From positions 62,001 to 126,000 of the forward strand of contig JAFNVC010000010.1 of assembly GCA_017379935.1 (NCBI GenBank): a stretch of DNA of 64,000 nt, written 5' to 3'. This DNA comes from Clostridia bacterium (GTDB lineage: Bacteria > Bacillota > Clostridia > Oscillospirales > Acutalibacteraceae). The notes beneath the pieces were generated by a model. The model made no database searches. It was not told where the DNA came from and saw only the letters and a list, made by a program, of their open reading frames with translations. A program made the translations under genes and the position numbers. Positions 8,890 through 17,840 of the stretch are shown one piece after another (within the stretch, counting starts at the first letter, position 1; each line of letters begins with the position of its first letter).

Positions 8890-9555
8890 ATGGATATAAA
8901 AGAAATTTTATCAAGGGTTGACCACACGCTTCTTTCTCAGTCCGCGACGTGGGAAGAGATTAAAGCGATTTGTGATGACGGAATAAAATACGGCTGTGCA
9001 TCCGTCTGCATTCCCGCTTCTTATGTCAGACAGGCGGTTGAATATGTTGACGGCAGACTCCCGATCTGCACGGTTATCGGCTTCCCCAACGGATATTCGA
9101 CAACTGCGACGAAGTGCTTTGAAGCAAATAATGCCGTTAAAAACGGTGCCGAAGAGATTGATATGGTTATCAATATCGGAGCACTCAAGGATAAAAAATA
9201 TGATTTTCTTCTTGAGGAAATCAAGGCAGTCAAGGCGGCTTGCGAGGGCAAGCTTCTGAAGGTTATTATTGAAACCTGCCTTCTGACCGACGAGGAAAAA
9301 ATCAGGATGTGCGGAATCGTTTCCGAATCAGGTGCCGATTACATCAAAACATCGACGGGCTTTTCGACGGGAGGTGCTACCCGTGAGGATGTTGCACTTT
9401 TCGCGGCTCACGTTGCACCGCACCTTAAAATCAAGGCAGCGGGCGGAATTGCTTCGCTTGAGGATGCCGAGGATTTCATAAAGCTCGGCGCGTCGCGTCT
9501 CGGTACGAGCAGAATCGTAAAAATCATTAAAAACGAAGAAGCGCAGGGCTATTGA
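8890..9555 (+). CDS. deoC: Deoxyribose-phosphate aldolase
   Basis: A 221-residue class I aldolase that splits 2-deoxyribose-5-phosphate into glyceraldehyde-3-phosphate and acetaldehyde, the last step of deoxynucleoside catabolism. The Schiff-base lysine is K153 in [16 protein letters not shown]91 ([12 protein letters not shown]) and K182 (IKAAGGI) complete the catalytic set. GGAGG precedes ATG 8890 by 6 nt, only 9 nt after the preceding stop, and cdd starts 1 nt after its own stop. Pairing with cytidine deaminase marks a nucleoside salvage unit. Length is standard. Confidence 0.96.
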   Translation: MDIKEILSRVDHTLLSQSATWEEIKAICDDGIKYGCASVCIPASYVRQAVEYVDGRLPICTVIGFPNGYSTTATKCFEANNAVKNGAEEIDMVINIGALKDKKYDFLLEEIKAVKAACEGKLLKVIIETCLLTDEEKIRMCGIVSESGADYIKTSTGFSTGGATREDVALFAAHVAPHLKIKAAGGIASLEDAEDFIKLGASRLGTSRIVKIIKNEEAQGY

Positions 9556-9556
9556 T

Positions 9557-9946
9557 ATGGACAAAAACGAGCTTATCCCGCTTGCGCTTGAGGCAAGAGA
9601 AAATTCATATTCGCCGTATTCCTCCTTCAGGGTCGGTGCAGCCTTGCTGACAAAGGGCGGTAAAGTGTATAAGGGCTGTAATATTGAAAACGGCGCGTTT
9701 TCTCCGACGAACTGTGCCGAAAGGACAGCCTTTTTCTCTGCGATTGCAGAGGGCGAACGCGAATTTTCCGCGATTGCCGTCGTCGGCGGTAAGGATGAAA
9801 TCAAGAATTTCTGTCCGCCGTGCGGTGTCTGTCGTCAGGTTATGAGCGAATTCTGCGACGAGGATTTTAAAATTCATCTCTATAACGGCGAAGAAGCAAA
9901 AACATATACCTTGGGCGAGCTTTTGCCCGAAGGATTTAATTTATAA
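9557..9946 (+). CDS. cdd: Cytidine deaminase
   Basis: A 129-residue zinc enzyme that deaminates cytidine and deoxycytidine to the uridine forms. The zinc site is complete: C53 with catalytic E55 in NCAERTA, and C86/C89 in CPPCGVCRQ. CNIENGAFS (41-49) is the substrate-binding motif. It starts 1 nt after the deoC stop, so it is translationally coupled, with its ribosome site (GAAG) inside the deoC end. The pair feeds deoxynucleosides into central metabolism. Confidence 0.96.
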   Translation: MDKNELIPLALEARENSYSPYSSFRVGAALLTKGGKVYKGCNIENGAFSPTNCAERTAFFSAIAEGEREFSAIAVVGGKDEIKNFCPPCGVCRQVMSEFCDEDFKIHLYNGEEAKTYTLGELLPEGFNL

Positions 9947-9956
9947 GGAGTAAACT

Positions 9957-11129
9957 ATGGACGAGAAACTTTATTACGGCAGAGGTAAGGACTGCGATAA
10001 CAAAAAGCTCATCGCTTTTCTTGACGAGGTTTTCTTCATCGATGATGACGAAGCGACAAAGCGCGATTTCGTATCCATTCTTCCGAAAATATATCACGAT
10101 GAATACAGACCTGCTTACAACAACTTTGTTGTTCAGGAGGAAAACGGCGATTTCCGTGCCGCTGTCGGTAATTTCTATATTGACCTTGATGTCTGCGGTG
10201 AGGCTGTGAAGGCTTGCTGTATCGGTAACGTTGCGGTCGGCATTGATTTCCGCTCAAAGGGTTATATGGTTGACCTTATGGAAATGAGCGTCAAGGATAT
10301 GGCGGAAAACGGTGCGGACCTTGCTTATCTTGGCGGTCAGCGTCAGCGCTACGGCTATTTCGGATTTGAGGCTTCGGGCGTTTCATATAATTTTGAATTC
10401 AACAAGAAAACAGCAAAGCATATCTTCGGCGGCAGAAAATCAAAGCTCCGTGTTGAAAAGCTTAAGGAAAACGACCTTGAGACAATCGCGAAGATTGATG
10501 AGCTTTATCAGAAAAATGTTATTAAGGCGAGCCGTCCTCACAAGGACTATTACAGAATCGTAACATCGTGGAGACACACTCCCTACGTTGCTTATGACGG
10601 CGACGAATTTGCAGGCTACTTCCTTATGGGCTACAGCTACGAATGGATTTCAGAGTGTGCCGTAACGAAGAACGAATATTATGCGGATCTCGCTCTTGCC
10701 GCCCTTGAAACAAGCGGAAAGGATTCTGTCCGCTTCAACGCGGCTCCGTTCGATAAGGAAAAGCACGGGTTTTTCACAGTAAATTCCGAAAACATTTCCG
10801 TCGGCGGATGTGAGTCCCTCCTTGTTTATAACTATGAGAAGGTAATCCGCGCTTATCTTAAGGCGAAGGCAAGCTACACCGATCTTGCTGACGGTGAGCT
10901 GACAGTTCTTATTCACGGCAAAAGAGCAGATGAAAAGCTTAAAATTTCAGTTATTAACAATGAGGTTAATGTTGAAAAATTTGACGGTGAGCCCGAAATC
11001 GAGTTCAGCCATACTCAAGCAACGAGAGCCTTCCTCTCGAATTTCACCTTCGAGCGTGAAAAGCTGAACGGCGCAGCACAGCAGTGGTTCCCGCTTCCCG
11101 CATTTATTTTCAGTGCAGATCAGATGTAA
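9957..11129 (+). CDS. GNAT-family N-acetyltransferase, Eis-like architecture
   Basis: A 390-residue cytoplasmic protein. The N-terminal half has the GNAT core: CIGNVAVGIDFRSKGYM near 82-99 is the acetyl-CoA-binding strand and loop (R-x-x-G/A variant), and LGGQRQRYGYFGFE near 121-135 matches the strand that follows it. A second GNAT-like half and a C-terminal SCP2-like section (about 290-385) give the length and order of Eis-type acetyltransferases. The acceptor substrate is unknown. AAGGAG lies 7 nt before ATG 9957 and the gene follows cdd by 10 nt; galM begins 11 nt after it, so it belongs to the same operon. Confidence 0.75.
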   Translation: MDEKLYYGRGKDCDNKKLIAFLDEVFFIDDDEATKRDFVSILPKIYHDEYRPAYNNFVVQEENGDFRAAVGNFYIDLDVCGEAVKACCIGNVAVGIDFRSKGYMVDLMEMSVKDMAENGADLAYLGGQRQRYGYFGFEASGVSYNFEFNKKTAKHIFGGRKSKLRVEKLKENDLETIAKIDELYQKNVIKASRPHKDYYRIVTSWRHTPYVAYDGDEFAGYFLMGYSYEWISECAVTKNEYYADLALAALETSGKDSVRFNAAPFDKEKHGFFTVNSENISVGGCESLLVYNYEKVIRAYLKAKASYTDLADGELTVLIHGKRADEKLKISVINNEVNVEKFDGEPEIEFSHTQATRAFLSNFTFEREKLNGAAQQWFPLPAFIFSADQM

Positions 11130-11140
11130 GGAGAAATGAT

Positions 11141-12187
11141 ATGAAAACTAATATTTCACATTACGGCTTTATGCCCGACGGCAAGGAAGTCAAGCTCTAT
11201 TCAATCACGAATGACAACAACGTAACGCTTCAGCTTATCAACCTCGGCGCAACGCTTCAGGCGCTCTATGCTCCCGATAAGTACGGCAGAATCAACGACA
11301 TCACCGTCGGCTTTGACAGCCTTTACGGCCACCTTAACTTTACCGATTATCAGGGCAAGGTTGTCGGCAGATATGCAAACAGAATTGCGAACGGCGCATT
11401 CTCTCTCGGCGGCAAGGCTTATCAGCTCACTCAGAACGAGAAGGAAAAGACCTGTCTCCACAGCGCAGGCGAATTTTCCGATGCGGTATGGACAGCTATT
11501 GTAATTGATACTAATTCGGTTGAGTTTTCCTACACAAGCCCTGACGGAACGGCAGGCTTCGAGGGCAACCTCACTGCAAAGGTTACATATTCACTCACCG
11601 ATGATAACAGAGTTGTGATTGCTTATTCCGCTGTATGCGATAAGGATACGGTGATGAATTTCACAAACCATGTTTATTTCAATCTTAGCGGCTCGGCAAT
11701 GAGTGACGTACTTGACCACGAGATGCAGATGAACGCCTCCCACTACACACCGATTGATGCCGATTCAATCCCGACGGGTGAAATCCGCGCAGTCGAGGGT
11801 ACGGCATTCGATTTCAGAACACCGTGCACAATCGGAAAGCGTATAGACGATAACGACGAGCAGCTTATTCTTGCAAGAGGCTATGACCACAACTTCTGCC
11901 TTGACGGTAAGGACGGTGAGGCGGATGTAACGGTTAAGGACAGCGTCAGCGGAAGAAAGCTCGAAATGTTCACCGACCTTCCGGGCGTTCAGCTTTATAC
12001 GGGCAACTTCCTTGACGGTACAGTCATCGGTAAGGGCGGTATGCCGATCGTGAAGCACGCAGGCTTCTGCCTTGAAACCCAATTCTATCCCGATTCACCG
12101 AATCAGCCGGATTTCCCGTCCTGCACATTTAAAGCGGGCGATAAGTTTGAATCAACAACAATGTTTAAAATCAGCGTTGAAGAATAA
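11141..12187 (+). CDS. galM: Aldose 1-epimerase (galactose mutarotase)
   Basis: A 348-residue mutarotase that interconverts alpha and beta anomers of galactose or glucose before phosphorylation. Signatures: INLGATLQAL near 31, GRYANRIANGAF near 74, the catalytic histidine in NFTNHVYFNLSG near 168-179, and the catalytic glutamate in CLETQFYPDSPNQPDFPS near 309. The ATG at 11141 is chosen over an upstream in-frame start at 11084 because AAGGAG at 11128-11133 overlaps the preceding stop codon and spaces correctly. It closes the operon and is followed by a strong terminator. The GH42 and GH27 enzymes in this window would produce its substrates. Confidence 0.95.
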   Translation: MKTNISHYGFMPDGKEVKLYSITNDNNVTLQLINLGATLQALYAPDKYGRINDITVGFDSLYGHLNFTDYQGKVVGRYANRIANGAFSLGGKAYQLTQNEKEKTCLHSAGEFSDAVWTAIVIDTNSVEFSYTSPDGTAGFEGNLTAKVTYSLTDDNRVVIAYSAVCDKDTVMNFTNHVYFNLSGSAMSDVLDHEMQMNASHYTPIDADSIPTGEIRAVEGTAFDFRTPCTIGKRIDDNDEQLILARGYDHNFCLDGKDGEADVTVKDSVSGRKLEMFTDLPGVQLYTGNFLDGTVIGKGGMPIVKHAGFCLETQFYPDSPNQPDFPSCTFKAGDKFESTTMFKISVEE

Positions 12188-12192
12188 AAATC

Positions 12193-12222
12193 AAGCCGTG
12201 AGAATTTTCTCACGGCTTTGCT
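12193..12222 (+). terminator. Terminator after galM
   Basis: Eleven-bp stem AAGCCGTGAGA (12193-12203) / TCTCACGGCTT (12208-12218) followed by TTG and a T-poor run; the stem is strong. Confidence 0.8.
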
Positions 12223-12228
12223 GTATAT

Positions 12229-12261
12229 AAAAAGAAAAGGCAGAGCTTTCACTCTGCCTTT
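12229..12261 (-). terminator. Terminator of the secreted-protein gene at 12281
   Basis: On the minus strand the stem AAAGGCAGAG / CTCTGCCTTT (12261-12236) is followed by a T-rich run (complement of A-rich 12229-12238). Confidence 0.8.
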
Positions 12262-12280
12262 ATGTATTTAATCTTAAGGA

Positions 12281-13078
12281 TTAAAGAGTCGGGAGGAGAC
12301 CAAGAAGAACGTCTGTGATACCCTGGAAGAATGTGAGGATCTTAATAGCCTGCTCGATAGCCCAAGCCTTAAGTCTCTCTTCCCATGTGGGAACCGGAGG
12401 AGTCACGATAACGTGACCTGCAACAACGGAAATAACGCCGCCGCCGATATCAATGCAGTCGTACTCGTATGTTGTGTCGTTGCAGATTTCGATCTGTGAT
12501 GCTGCGAGTGCTGTGTACGGAGTGTCACGGTAGTTGTCCCACTGTGCAGCGCCGATCTCAAGCTGACAGTCCATCTCTGTGCCGTCTTCGTTGTAGCCTG
12601 TGTACTCGGGTGAAACCTCAACTTTTACGTTAGCGAGAAGGAGCTTTTCCTGATTAAGGATGCTTGCATCTGTAACCATGAAGTTGAAGTTGTTTGTGAA
12701 GCCGTCAACAACATCAGCACCGAAGAGCTGATAGCCTGCAAGAGCCTGAACTTCAGCTGAAGGAGTGATAGCTTTGATTGTCATGAGGTTAGCATCAAAA
12801 GCCTGACCGATAAGAGTGAGGTTCATACCAACAAGGATGTACTCAGGATCAGCGCAAAGCTCTGATGTATAGTTTGATACGAGGTAAACAGGGATGTCAT
12901 AAGTTCCGCCTGCTTCAACGTATGTGTTCTCACTTACAAAGTTGATTTCGCCCTCTGCCTGTGCCGGGAACTCGGGAAGAAGGATACCTGTGTTCTCTTC
13001 TTCGCCCTCAGCAAAAGCTGTAACGCCGAGAGTGAAAACCATAAGTGCAGCGAGAAGGATTGCTAAAATCTTTTTCAT
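12281..13078 (-). CDS. Secreted protein with a cohesin-like beta domain and an amphipathic C-terminal helix
   Basis: A 265-residue protein with a clear signal peptide (1-23, ending VTAFAEG). Residues about 45-185 form a beta-rich, acidic domain with the pattern V-x-A-G-G-x-Y-x-I-P-V-Y near its start and LLLANVKVEV later; this order resembles cohesin or carbohydrate-binding beta sandwiches, but the match is by eye only. After a PP-rich linker (VTPPVPTWEE) the chain ends in a roughly 30-residue amphipathic helix with FFQGITDVLLGLLPTL. AAGGAG precedes the ATG by 9 nt. It is a single-gene unit with its own terminator. Function unknown; a surface or scaffold role is possible because a dockerin-bearing protein is encoded at 30.6 kb. 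Confidence 0.7.
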   Translation of the reverse strand: MKKILAILLAALMVFTLGVTAFAEGEEENTGILLPEFPAQAEGEINFVSENTYVEAGGTYDIPVYLVSNYTSELCADPEYILVGMNLTLIGQAFDANLMTIKAITPSAEVQALAGYQLFGADVVDGFTNNFNFMVTDASILNQEKLLLANVKVEVSPEYTGYNEDGTEMDCQLEIGAAQWDNYRDTPYTALAASQIEICNDTTYEYDCIDIGGGVISVVAGHVIVTPPVPTWEERLKAWAIEQAIKILTFFQGITDVLLGLLPTL

Positions 13079-13171
13079 AGTAGATTTCTCCTTTTCTTTG
13101 TTGCGTTTTCACGCTTTTTTATTTTACGTCACTTTTTACTGATTTGACAGCGAGAGTAACGTATTTTCTAT

Positions 13172-13180
13172 ATATTAGCA
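13172..13180 (-). promoter_or_regulatory. Possible extended -10 promoter for the secreted protein
   Basis: Minus-strand TGCTAATAT at 13180-13172, about 94 nt before the start codon, without a good -35 box. Confidence 0.35.
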
Positions 13181-13240
13181 CAAGAGTTTTATTTTATAAT
13201 TCTTTTTTAGAAATAAAAGAAACTTTTTATTAACTTTATT

Positions 13241-14611
13241 TTACTTGCAGACAGCCTGCATAACCTTGTTTACAATCTTACCTGCGCCTGAAAGACCAGA
13301 TCCAGAATTTTCTGCAACGCAGACCACAGCATATGGTGTTTCGGGGTCGATTGAGAAGCCGACAAACCAGGAGTGAGGCTCGCCGTCATCAATCTGCGCC
13401 GTACCTGTTTTTCCGCACATTTTAAGTCCGGGGAAGGCGGAATCCGAGTAATAATTGACGACATTTGATCTCATAAGCTCTCTCATACGGTCGGCGACCG
13501 CCTTGTCGAGGGTTATAAGTGCGCTCTGCTCTGTGGTGCCCTCTACGGTGATTTCTCCCGAGGGAGAAACAATATCCTTTACGTAATACGGCTTGACGGC
13601 AACTCCGCCGTTAGCGATTGCGCCCATAATTGTCAGCATATGGCAGGGATTGACGAGGGTTGTATACTGACCGATGCCTGCCCAGCCGAGGTCAACGTCA
13701 TTTGTGCTGCTGACGTCGAAGGTGCTTTTTGTTATCGGGATTTCACCCATATAATCCTTTGCGCCGAAGCCGAGCTGACCTGCGGTTGTCATCAGCTTTT
13801 CCCTGCCGAGCTCGATAGCAAGCTCAGCGAAGGCGCTGTTGCAGGAGCGGTTAAAAGCTTTTTCAAAGCTGACGGTGCCGTGCGTCGAGTTACAGATAAC
13901 GTCACCCGAGCTTGTGTGATACTTGCCCGTGCAGGTAAAGGTACGCTCTTCGATATCGGGAATATTCTGCAGCGCGCAGATGGCGGTTATAGCCTTGAAG
14001 GTGGAGCCGGGGGTGTAGACACCCGAGATGAAGCGGTTGAGGTAAACGCCCTCGTATTTTTCATTGCCGTCCATATTCTTCGGCTTATTCGTCGGGTCAT
14101 AGGTCGGGGCTGATATCATACAGATGATTTCACCTGTTTTGTAATTGTATACGCCGATTGTACCCTTTCTGCTGCCGAACGCGTTGTAAGCGACCTTGCA
14201 GATTTCAGAGTCGAGCGTAAGGTTGATGTCGTTACCGCGGTTATACTTTTTAAGATTGTATACACCGTTCACAAAATCGTAGCCTGAGAGACGCGAGCTG
14301 TAAATGGACTGAACTCCCGTTGCGATGAACGAGGATTGATCACCCACGGCGTGGAGAGTTGCTTTTCTTACGGCCTCGCTTTTGTGATATTTACGGACGC
14401 CGTTTTCACTGTAAGCAAGGGCAACACCCTCGCAATCGTAAATTGCGCCCGCGTTTGCAATCTGTCCGTTAGAATAGATATGCTTGTTGACGAGGTTCGA
14501 CGTCCATTCGCCGCCGTTTATGTAAAACGACCATACCATAAATCCGAGACCGACCATAAATGCGATGATGAAAACATAAAGCACATAGGCTCTTCTGGTA
14601 GTATTATTCAT
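13241..14611 (-). CDS. Class B penicillin-binding protein (transpeptidase)
   Basis: A 456-residue D,D-transpeptidase that crosslinks peptidoglycan. One N-terminal membrane helix (about 8-30) is followed by a short non-catalytic domain and the penicillin-binding domain with all three motifs: STFK at 203-206, SCN at 256-258 and KTG at 401-403. The length and short N-terminal region resemble PbpA-type proteins rather than the longer PBP2/FtsI forms. Its start ATG overlaps the stop of the upstream RodA/FtsW gene by 4 nt, so the glycosyltransferase and its partner transpeptidase are made together, as in other SEDS-PBP pairs. No clear terminator follows. Confidence 0.92.
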   Translation of the reverse strand: MNNTTRRAYVLYVFIIAFMVGLGFMVWSFYINGGEWTSNLVNKHIYSNGQIANAGAIYDCEGVALAYSENGVRKYHKSEAVRKATLHAVGDQSSFIATGVQSIYSSRLSGYDFVNGVYNLKKYNRGNDINLTLDSEICKVAYNAFGSRKGTIGVYNYKTGEIICMISAPTYDPTNKPKNMDGNEKYEGVYLNRFISGVYTPGSTFKAITAICALQNIPDIEERTFTCTGKYHTSSGDVICNSTHGTVSFEKAFNRSCNSAFAELAIELGREKLMTTAGQLGFGAKDYMGEIPITKSTFDVSSTNDVDLGWAGIGQYTTLVNPCHMLTIMGAIANGGVAVKPYYVKDIVSPSGEITVEGTTEQSALITLDKAVADRMRELMRSNVVNYYSDSAFPGLKMCGKTGTAQIDDGEPHSWFVGFSIDPETPYAVVCVAENSGSGLSGAGKIVNKVMQAVCK

Positions 14612-16185
14612 CGTTTTGCCCTCCCGTTCGAGGCTGCCTTACGGCTTATCGGAACATCCTTTGCTGCTGTTGTCCGTCTTGCCGTGCCCGTGCTTCTTGG
14701 TGTTGATGTACGTGTTGAGGAAGAGGCAGCGGGCTTTCTTCTCGTCGCAGTTTGTCTGCTGACAGGGATATCCCTTGAAGCAGTACGAGAAGAAGCGTTT
14801 TGGGCAGTTGTTTTTCTTGCCGATTGCGAATTCGTTTTCTGATTTATCGGATCACCGACAACTCTCGGCACGGATACCTGACGCTTTGCCGTCGGGCGTG
14901 TTGTGCGCTTACCGATTTTAATATCGGGGGGATAAAGCGGATGATCGGGAAGAATTGTCTTTGAAAGCTTCGGGTAGGTGCGGATGTCTGCCGCCTTGAT
15001 AAAGGCAAGAAGTCCCCATGAGCATATCATACTCGAGCCGCCTCGGCTGATAAAGGGAAGGGTAACGCCCGTAAGAGGAAGAATGTCCGTTACGCCGAAG
15101 ATGTTGAGTGCCGTCTGGAAAAGCATAAGTCCCGCCGCCGCACAGGCAGCGATTGCATAAAAGGCCGAGCGTGTTGTGCGCGCAACCTTGATTGCATAAA
15201 GAAGAATGAAAACATAGGTAAGGACAATAAGGAACGCAACAATCATACCCCATTCCTCACAGAGCATACCGAAAATGAGGTCAGTGGTTGAAGCAAAAAT
15301 ATCCTTGAGCTTACCGTTGCCGATGCCGAGACCGAAAAGTCCGCCGCTCGCGGAATAAATCAGCACGCGTGTCTGCTGCATACCGGCCTCGTTGATCTGC
15401 TCCCAGATATGGCGGTATGTCGAAAAACGCGCCGCAACCGTCGGGCGGAAATAGATAATCATAATCGCGCCGAGTGCCGCCGCAACACAGACGAGAGCAA
15501 TCGTTCTGACATCACCCGAACGCATAAACGCGATAATCATAAAAGTAAAGAAGAAGATGAGAGCAGTACCGAAATCGCGCATAAGGAAGAGTGCGCCGAC
15601 ACAGCCGAGACAGAAAATGAGATATTTTGTAAGACTCTTTGTACTCTGGAGCTTGTCCAGCGAAGCCGCACCGACGAAAATGAACGCGAGCTTGACGAGC
15701 TCAGACGGCTGGATGGAGAAGCCTGCAACCGTAATCCAGTTGAGTGCGCCGTTATTGTATTCCGCAAGCAGAAGATTGACGGCAAGCAGACCGACGGCGG
15801 CAAAGGCAATCGGCATCCGAAGATTCATAACGATGTCCGTGCGCCGGAGAATAATCAGCAAAAAGATAAATACGAAAAGACCGAGCAGAATTGAAATCAT
15901 CTGCTTGAGCGCGTAGTCGTCGTAAACGCTCGCGCAGACGGTCAGCCCTATTCCAGAGAAAAGGAAGCCGATTGTTTCAAGCTCAAAATTATTCTGACCG
16001 CAGAAGCTTGATGCGATGAAAAAGTAAATCCATTCCGCGGCGATGTAAGCGGCAAAAACCGCAAGAAGCTTGAGGTTGACCTCGTCCCTGACGATAACAA
16101 CGGTTGATGTCAGCGCCTGAAAAGCGGTGACAATAATCATCATCAGTCCCCAGTTAAAACGCTTGTTAAGGTTTTCGTTACTCAC
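14608..16185 (-). CDS. RodA/FtsW/SpoVE family peptidoglycan glycosyltransferase with a basic C-terminal tail
   Basis: A 525-residue SEDS protein that polymerises lipid II. About ten membrane helices span residues 10-400; the family signature appears as GGLFGLGIGNGKLKDIFASTTD-like loop near 285-305 and as TGVTLPFISRGGSSM near 372-387. A GTG start at 16185 is chosen: AAGGAGG lies 7 nt upstream, whereas the in-frame ATG 15 codons earlier has none. From about residue 415 a 110-residue Thr/Ser/Arg/Lys/Ala-rich cytoplasmic tail follows, longer than usual for the family. It is the first gene of a two-gene operon with the class B PBP. Confidence 0.92.
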   Translation of the reverse strand: MSNENLNKRFNWGLMMIIVTAFQALTSTVVIVRDEVNLKLLAVFAAYIAAEWIYFFIASSFCGQNNFELETIGFLFSGIGLTVCASVYDDYALKQMISILLGLFVFIFLLIILRRTDIVMNLRMPIAFAAVGLLAVNLLLAEYNNGALNWITVAGFSIQPSELVKLAFIFVGAASLDKLQSTKSLTKYLIFCLGCVGALFLMRDFGTALIFFFTFMIIAFMRSGDVRTIALVCVAAALGAIMIIYFRPTVAARFSTYRHIWEQINEAGMQQTRVLIYSASGGLFGLGIGNGKLKDIFASTTDLIFGMLCEEWGMIVAFLIVLTYVFILLYAIKVARTTRSAFYAIAACAAAGLMLFQTALNIFGVTDILPLTGVTLPFISRGGSSMICSWGLLAFIKAADIRTYPKLSKTILPDHPLYPPDIKIGKRTTRPTAKRQVSVPRVVGDPINQKTNSQSARKTTAQNASSRTASRDIPVSRQTATRRKPAASSSTRTSTPRSTGTARRTTAAKDVPISRKAASNGRAKR

Positions 16186-16218
16186 GGCCCGCCCTCCTTT
16201 ATAAAGATATATATAGTA

Positions 16219-16247
16219 ATTATAAACCAAACTGATAACAATCTCAA
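16219..16247 (-). promoter_or_regulatory. Promoter of the RodA/FtsW-PBP operon
   Basis: Minus strand TTGAGA (16247-16242), 17-nt spacer, TATAAT (16224-16219), about 34 nt before the GTG start. Confidence 0.75.
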
Positions 16248-16303
16248 CAGTTTAAGAAAATTTTACAATTAACAACCCTACGCACTCAACTTAAATCAGC
16301 GCG

Positions 16304-16327
16304 GTAGGGCGGGGGCTTGCTCCCGCC
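16304..16327. repeat. Dispersed GTAGGG-led hairpin repeat
   Basis: GGTAGGGCGGG leads into a stem GGCGGG (16308-16313) / CCCGCC (16322-16327). It is one of four loci in this window where GTAGGG is followed by a hairpin (also 20569, 60478, and a longer form at 39521). Confidence 0.55.
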
Positions 16328-16343
16328 GAAGGTTTTGTACCGT

Positions 16344-16375
16344 AAAAAAAGGAACAAACCATTGCGGTCTGTTCC
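16344..16375 (-). terminator. Terminator of the flavoprotein gene
   Basis: Minus strand stem GGAACAGACC (16375-16366) / GGTTTGTTCC (16360-16351), then seven Ts. Confidence 0.88.
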
Positions 16376-16384
16376 CTGTTGTTA

Positions 16385-17782
16385 TCAATATCCTAATTTC
16401 TCCATAATTTCGGGGTCGCAGGTATCGGCAAGTGAGCCGATTTCCGTCCACTTTTTGTCCGCCTTAGCCCTCCATTCGGAGAAGCCGTGCGGTGTGTCGG
16501 GGTATTTGTCGTAAAGCACGGCAATCTCGAGTGCCTGCTTGAGTCCCTTGATAACCTTTCCGACTGCCGAAGCGCGGATTTTCTTGTTTGCAACGCCCTT
16601 TGCAATTCCTGCGAGCCATTTTGCCACAACATCGAGCTTTAAGTTCAGATCCTCGCCGTCCATACTGTTGAAAAGCGCTTCGCTGAATACAATCTCGTTT
16701 TCAAACATATATTCAGCCTCGTCGTAGTTGAGACCGACAACGCCGATAAGAAGCGGACGCATAAAATCGAAGCCCTTACCCTGCGCGACCATATAACGCT
16801 TGTTGATGCTCCACATATTTTCCTTAGAAAGCGGAAGGTCAGCCTTGAGAAGCTTTGAGATAACGTCAACGGCAATTTCTGCCTGAACGAGTGAGGATGT
16901 GCAGCCCTCGCCGCAGGTCGGTTTTGTAAGGCAGGCGGCATCACCCATAGCGATGAAGCCGTCATCAACGAAGGAATAAACCGAGCGGTGGTACGGCGTC
17001 ATACCCTTTTCGACCTTCTCGACGGTGTATTCGGGATATTTCACGTTTCTCGAATAATGCGCGTTGAAAATTTCCTCGGAATATTCGTAGGAGTAGCTTC
17101 CGCCGATGCCGAGAATCGCGTCATAGCCCTCGCCAGCAGGTGCGGACCACGCCTTGTACTGCATAAAGAAGCCGTCGAGCGCGCGCGGATCAACGTCCTT
17201 GTCAACATATTTTATATAATAGAGAACAACGTAGAAGATATCTCTCGGAGTGAGCCTGAAATTGCATACGGCGGATGTGCCGGGGAGCTTTGTTCTCGCA
17301 ACGGACGGAATACCCGAGCAGTCTGCAACAATTTTTGCGTAAACCTCCTGCTCGCCGTCTGCTGTTTTGTACCTTGCGCCGACAATTTTGCCTTGCTCAT
17401 AGATGAAATCTGTAAAAGCTGCGCCGTAAATGAATTCGGCACCGCTCTTCTGTGCTTTTTCAGCCATAAGCATAATGTAATCGTGCTTATGTAAGCCGAT
17501 AACGGGGGAATCCGCGCCCTTTTTGCGGTAAGTGCCGTAGGGTGAAATCATATTTGAATGCTCGTAGCGGAATCCGCGCACGGGATTTCCTTCCTCGGGG
17601 ATCTCAAGGCCGAAGCGCTTCATATCCTCCTCGCCCATGTGGAAGATGTCATACTCGCGCGAAACATTCTCGGGCAGCTGCTTTTCAATCACAAGCACCC
17701 TTGCACCTGTCTGCGCCATTCTGTCGGCAAACCAACAGCCTGTCGTCGAGCCGCCGACGATTAAAACATCATACTTTTCCAT
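16385..17782 (-). CDS. FAD-dependent oxidoreductase, geranylgeranyl reductase-like
   Basis: A 465-residue flavoprotein. The FAD-binding motif reads VGGSTTGCWFADRMA (9-23, a GxGxxG variant), followed by the acidic end of strand 2 (VIEKQL). The second FAD contact GDAACLTKPTCGEG near 280-293 is typical of the geranylgeranyl reductase and digeranylgeranylglycerophospholipid reductase group; substrate unknown. ATG 17782 is chosen because GAGGGG lies 5 nt upstream; an upstream GTG adds four residues. It is divergent from the GH42 gene, with interleaved promoters, and has its own terminator. Confidence 0.8.
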   Translation of the reverse strand: MEKYDVLIVGGSTTGCWFADRMAQTGARVLVIEKQLPENVSREYDIFHMGEEDMKRFGLEIPEEGNPVRGFRYEHSNMISPYGTYRKKGADSPVIGLHKHDYIMLMAEKAQKSGAEFIYGAAFTDFIYEQGKIVGARYKTADGEQEVYAKIVADCSGIPSVARTKLPGTSAVCNFRLTPRDIFYVVLYYIKYVDKDVDPRALDGFFMQYKAWSAPAGEGYDAILGIGGSYSYEYSEEIFNAHYSRNVKYPEYTVEKVEKGMTPYHRSVYSFVDDGFIAMGDAACLTKPTCGEGCTSSLVQAEIAVDVISKLLKADLPLSKENMWSINKRYMVAQGKGFDFMRPLLIGVVGLNYDEAEYMFENEIVFSEALFNSMDGEDLNLKLDVVAKWLAGIAKGVANKKIRASAVGKVIKGLKQALEIAVLYDKYPDTPHGFSEWRAKADKKWTEIGSLADTCDPEIMEKLGY

Positions 17783-17811
17783 AAAACCCCTCACTTTCTT
17801 TTTATAAAAGA

Positions 17812-17840
17812 ATTATATCGCATTTGATTTACCGTTGCAA
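17812..17840 (-). promoter_or_regulatory. Promoter of the flavoprotein gene
   Basis: Minus strand TTGCAA (17840-17835), 17-nt spacer, TATAAT (17817-17812). It overlaps the plus-strand promoter at 17824-17852. Confidence 0.75.
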
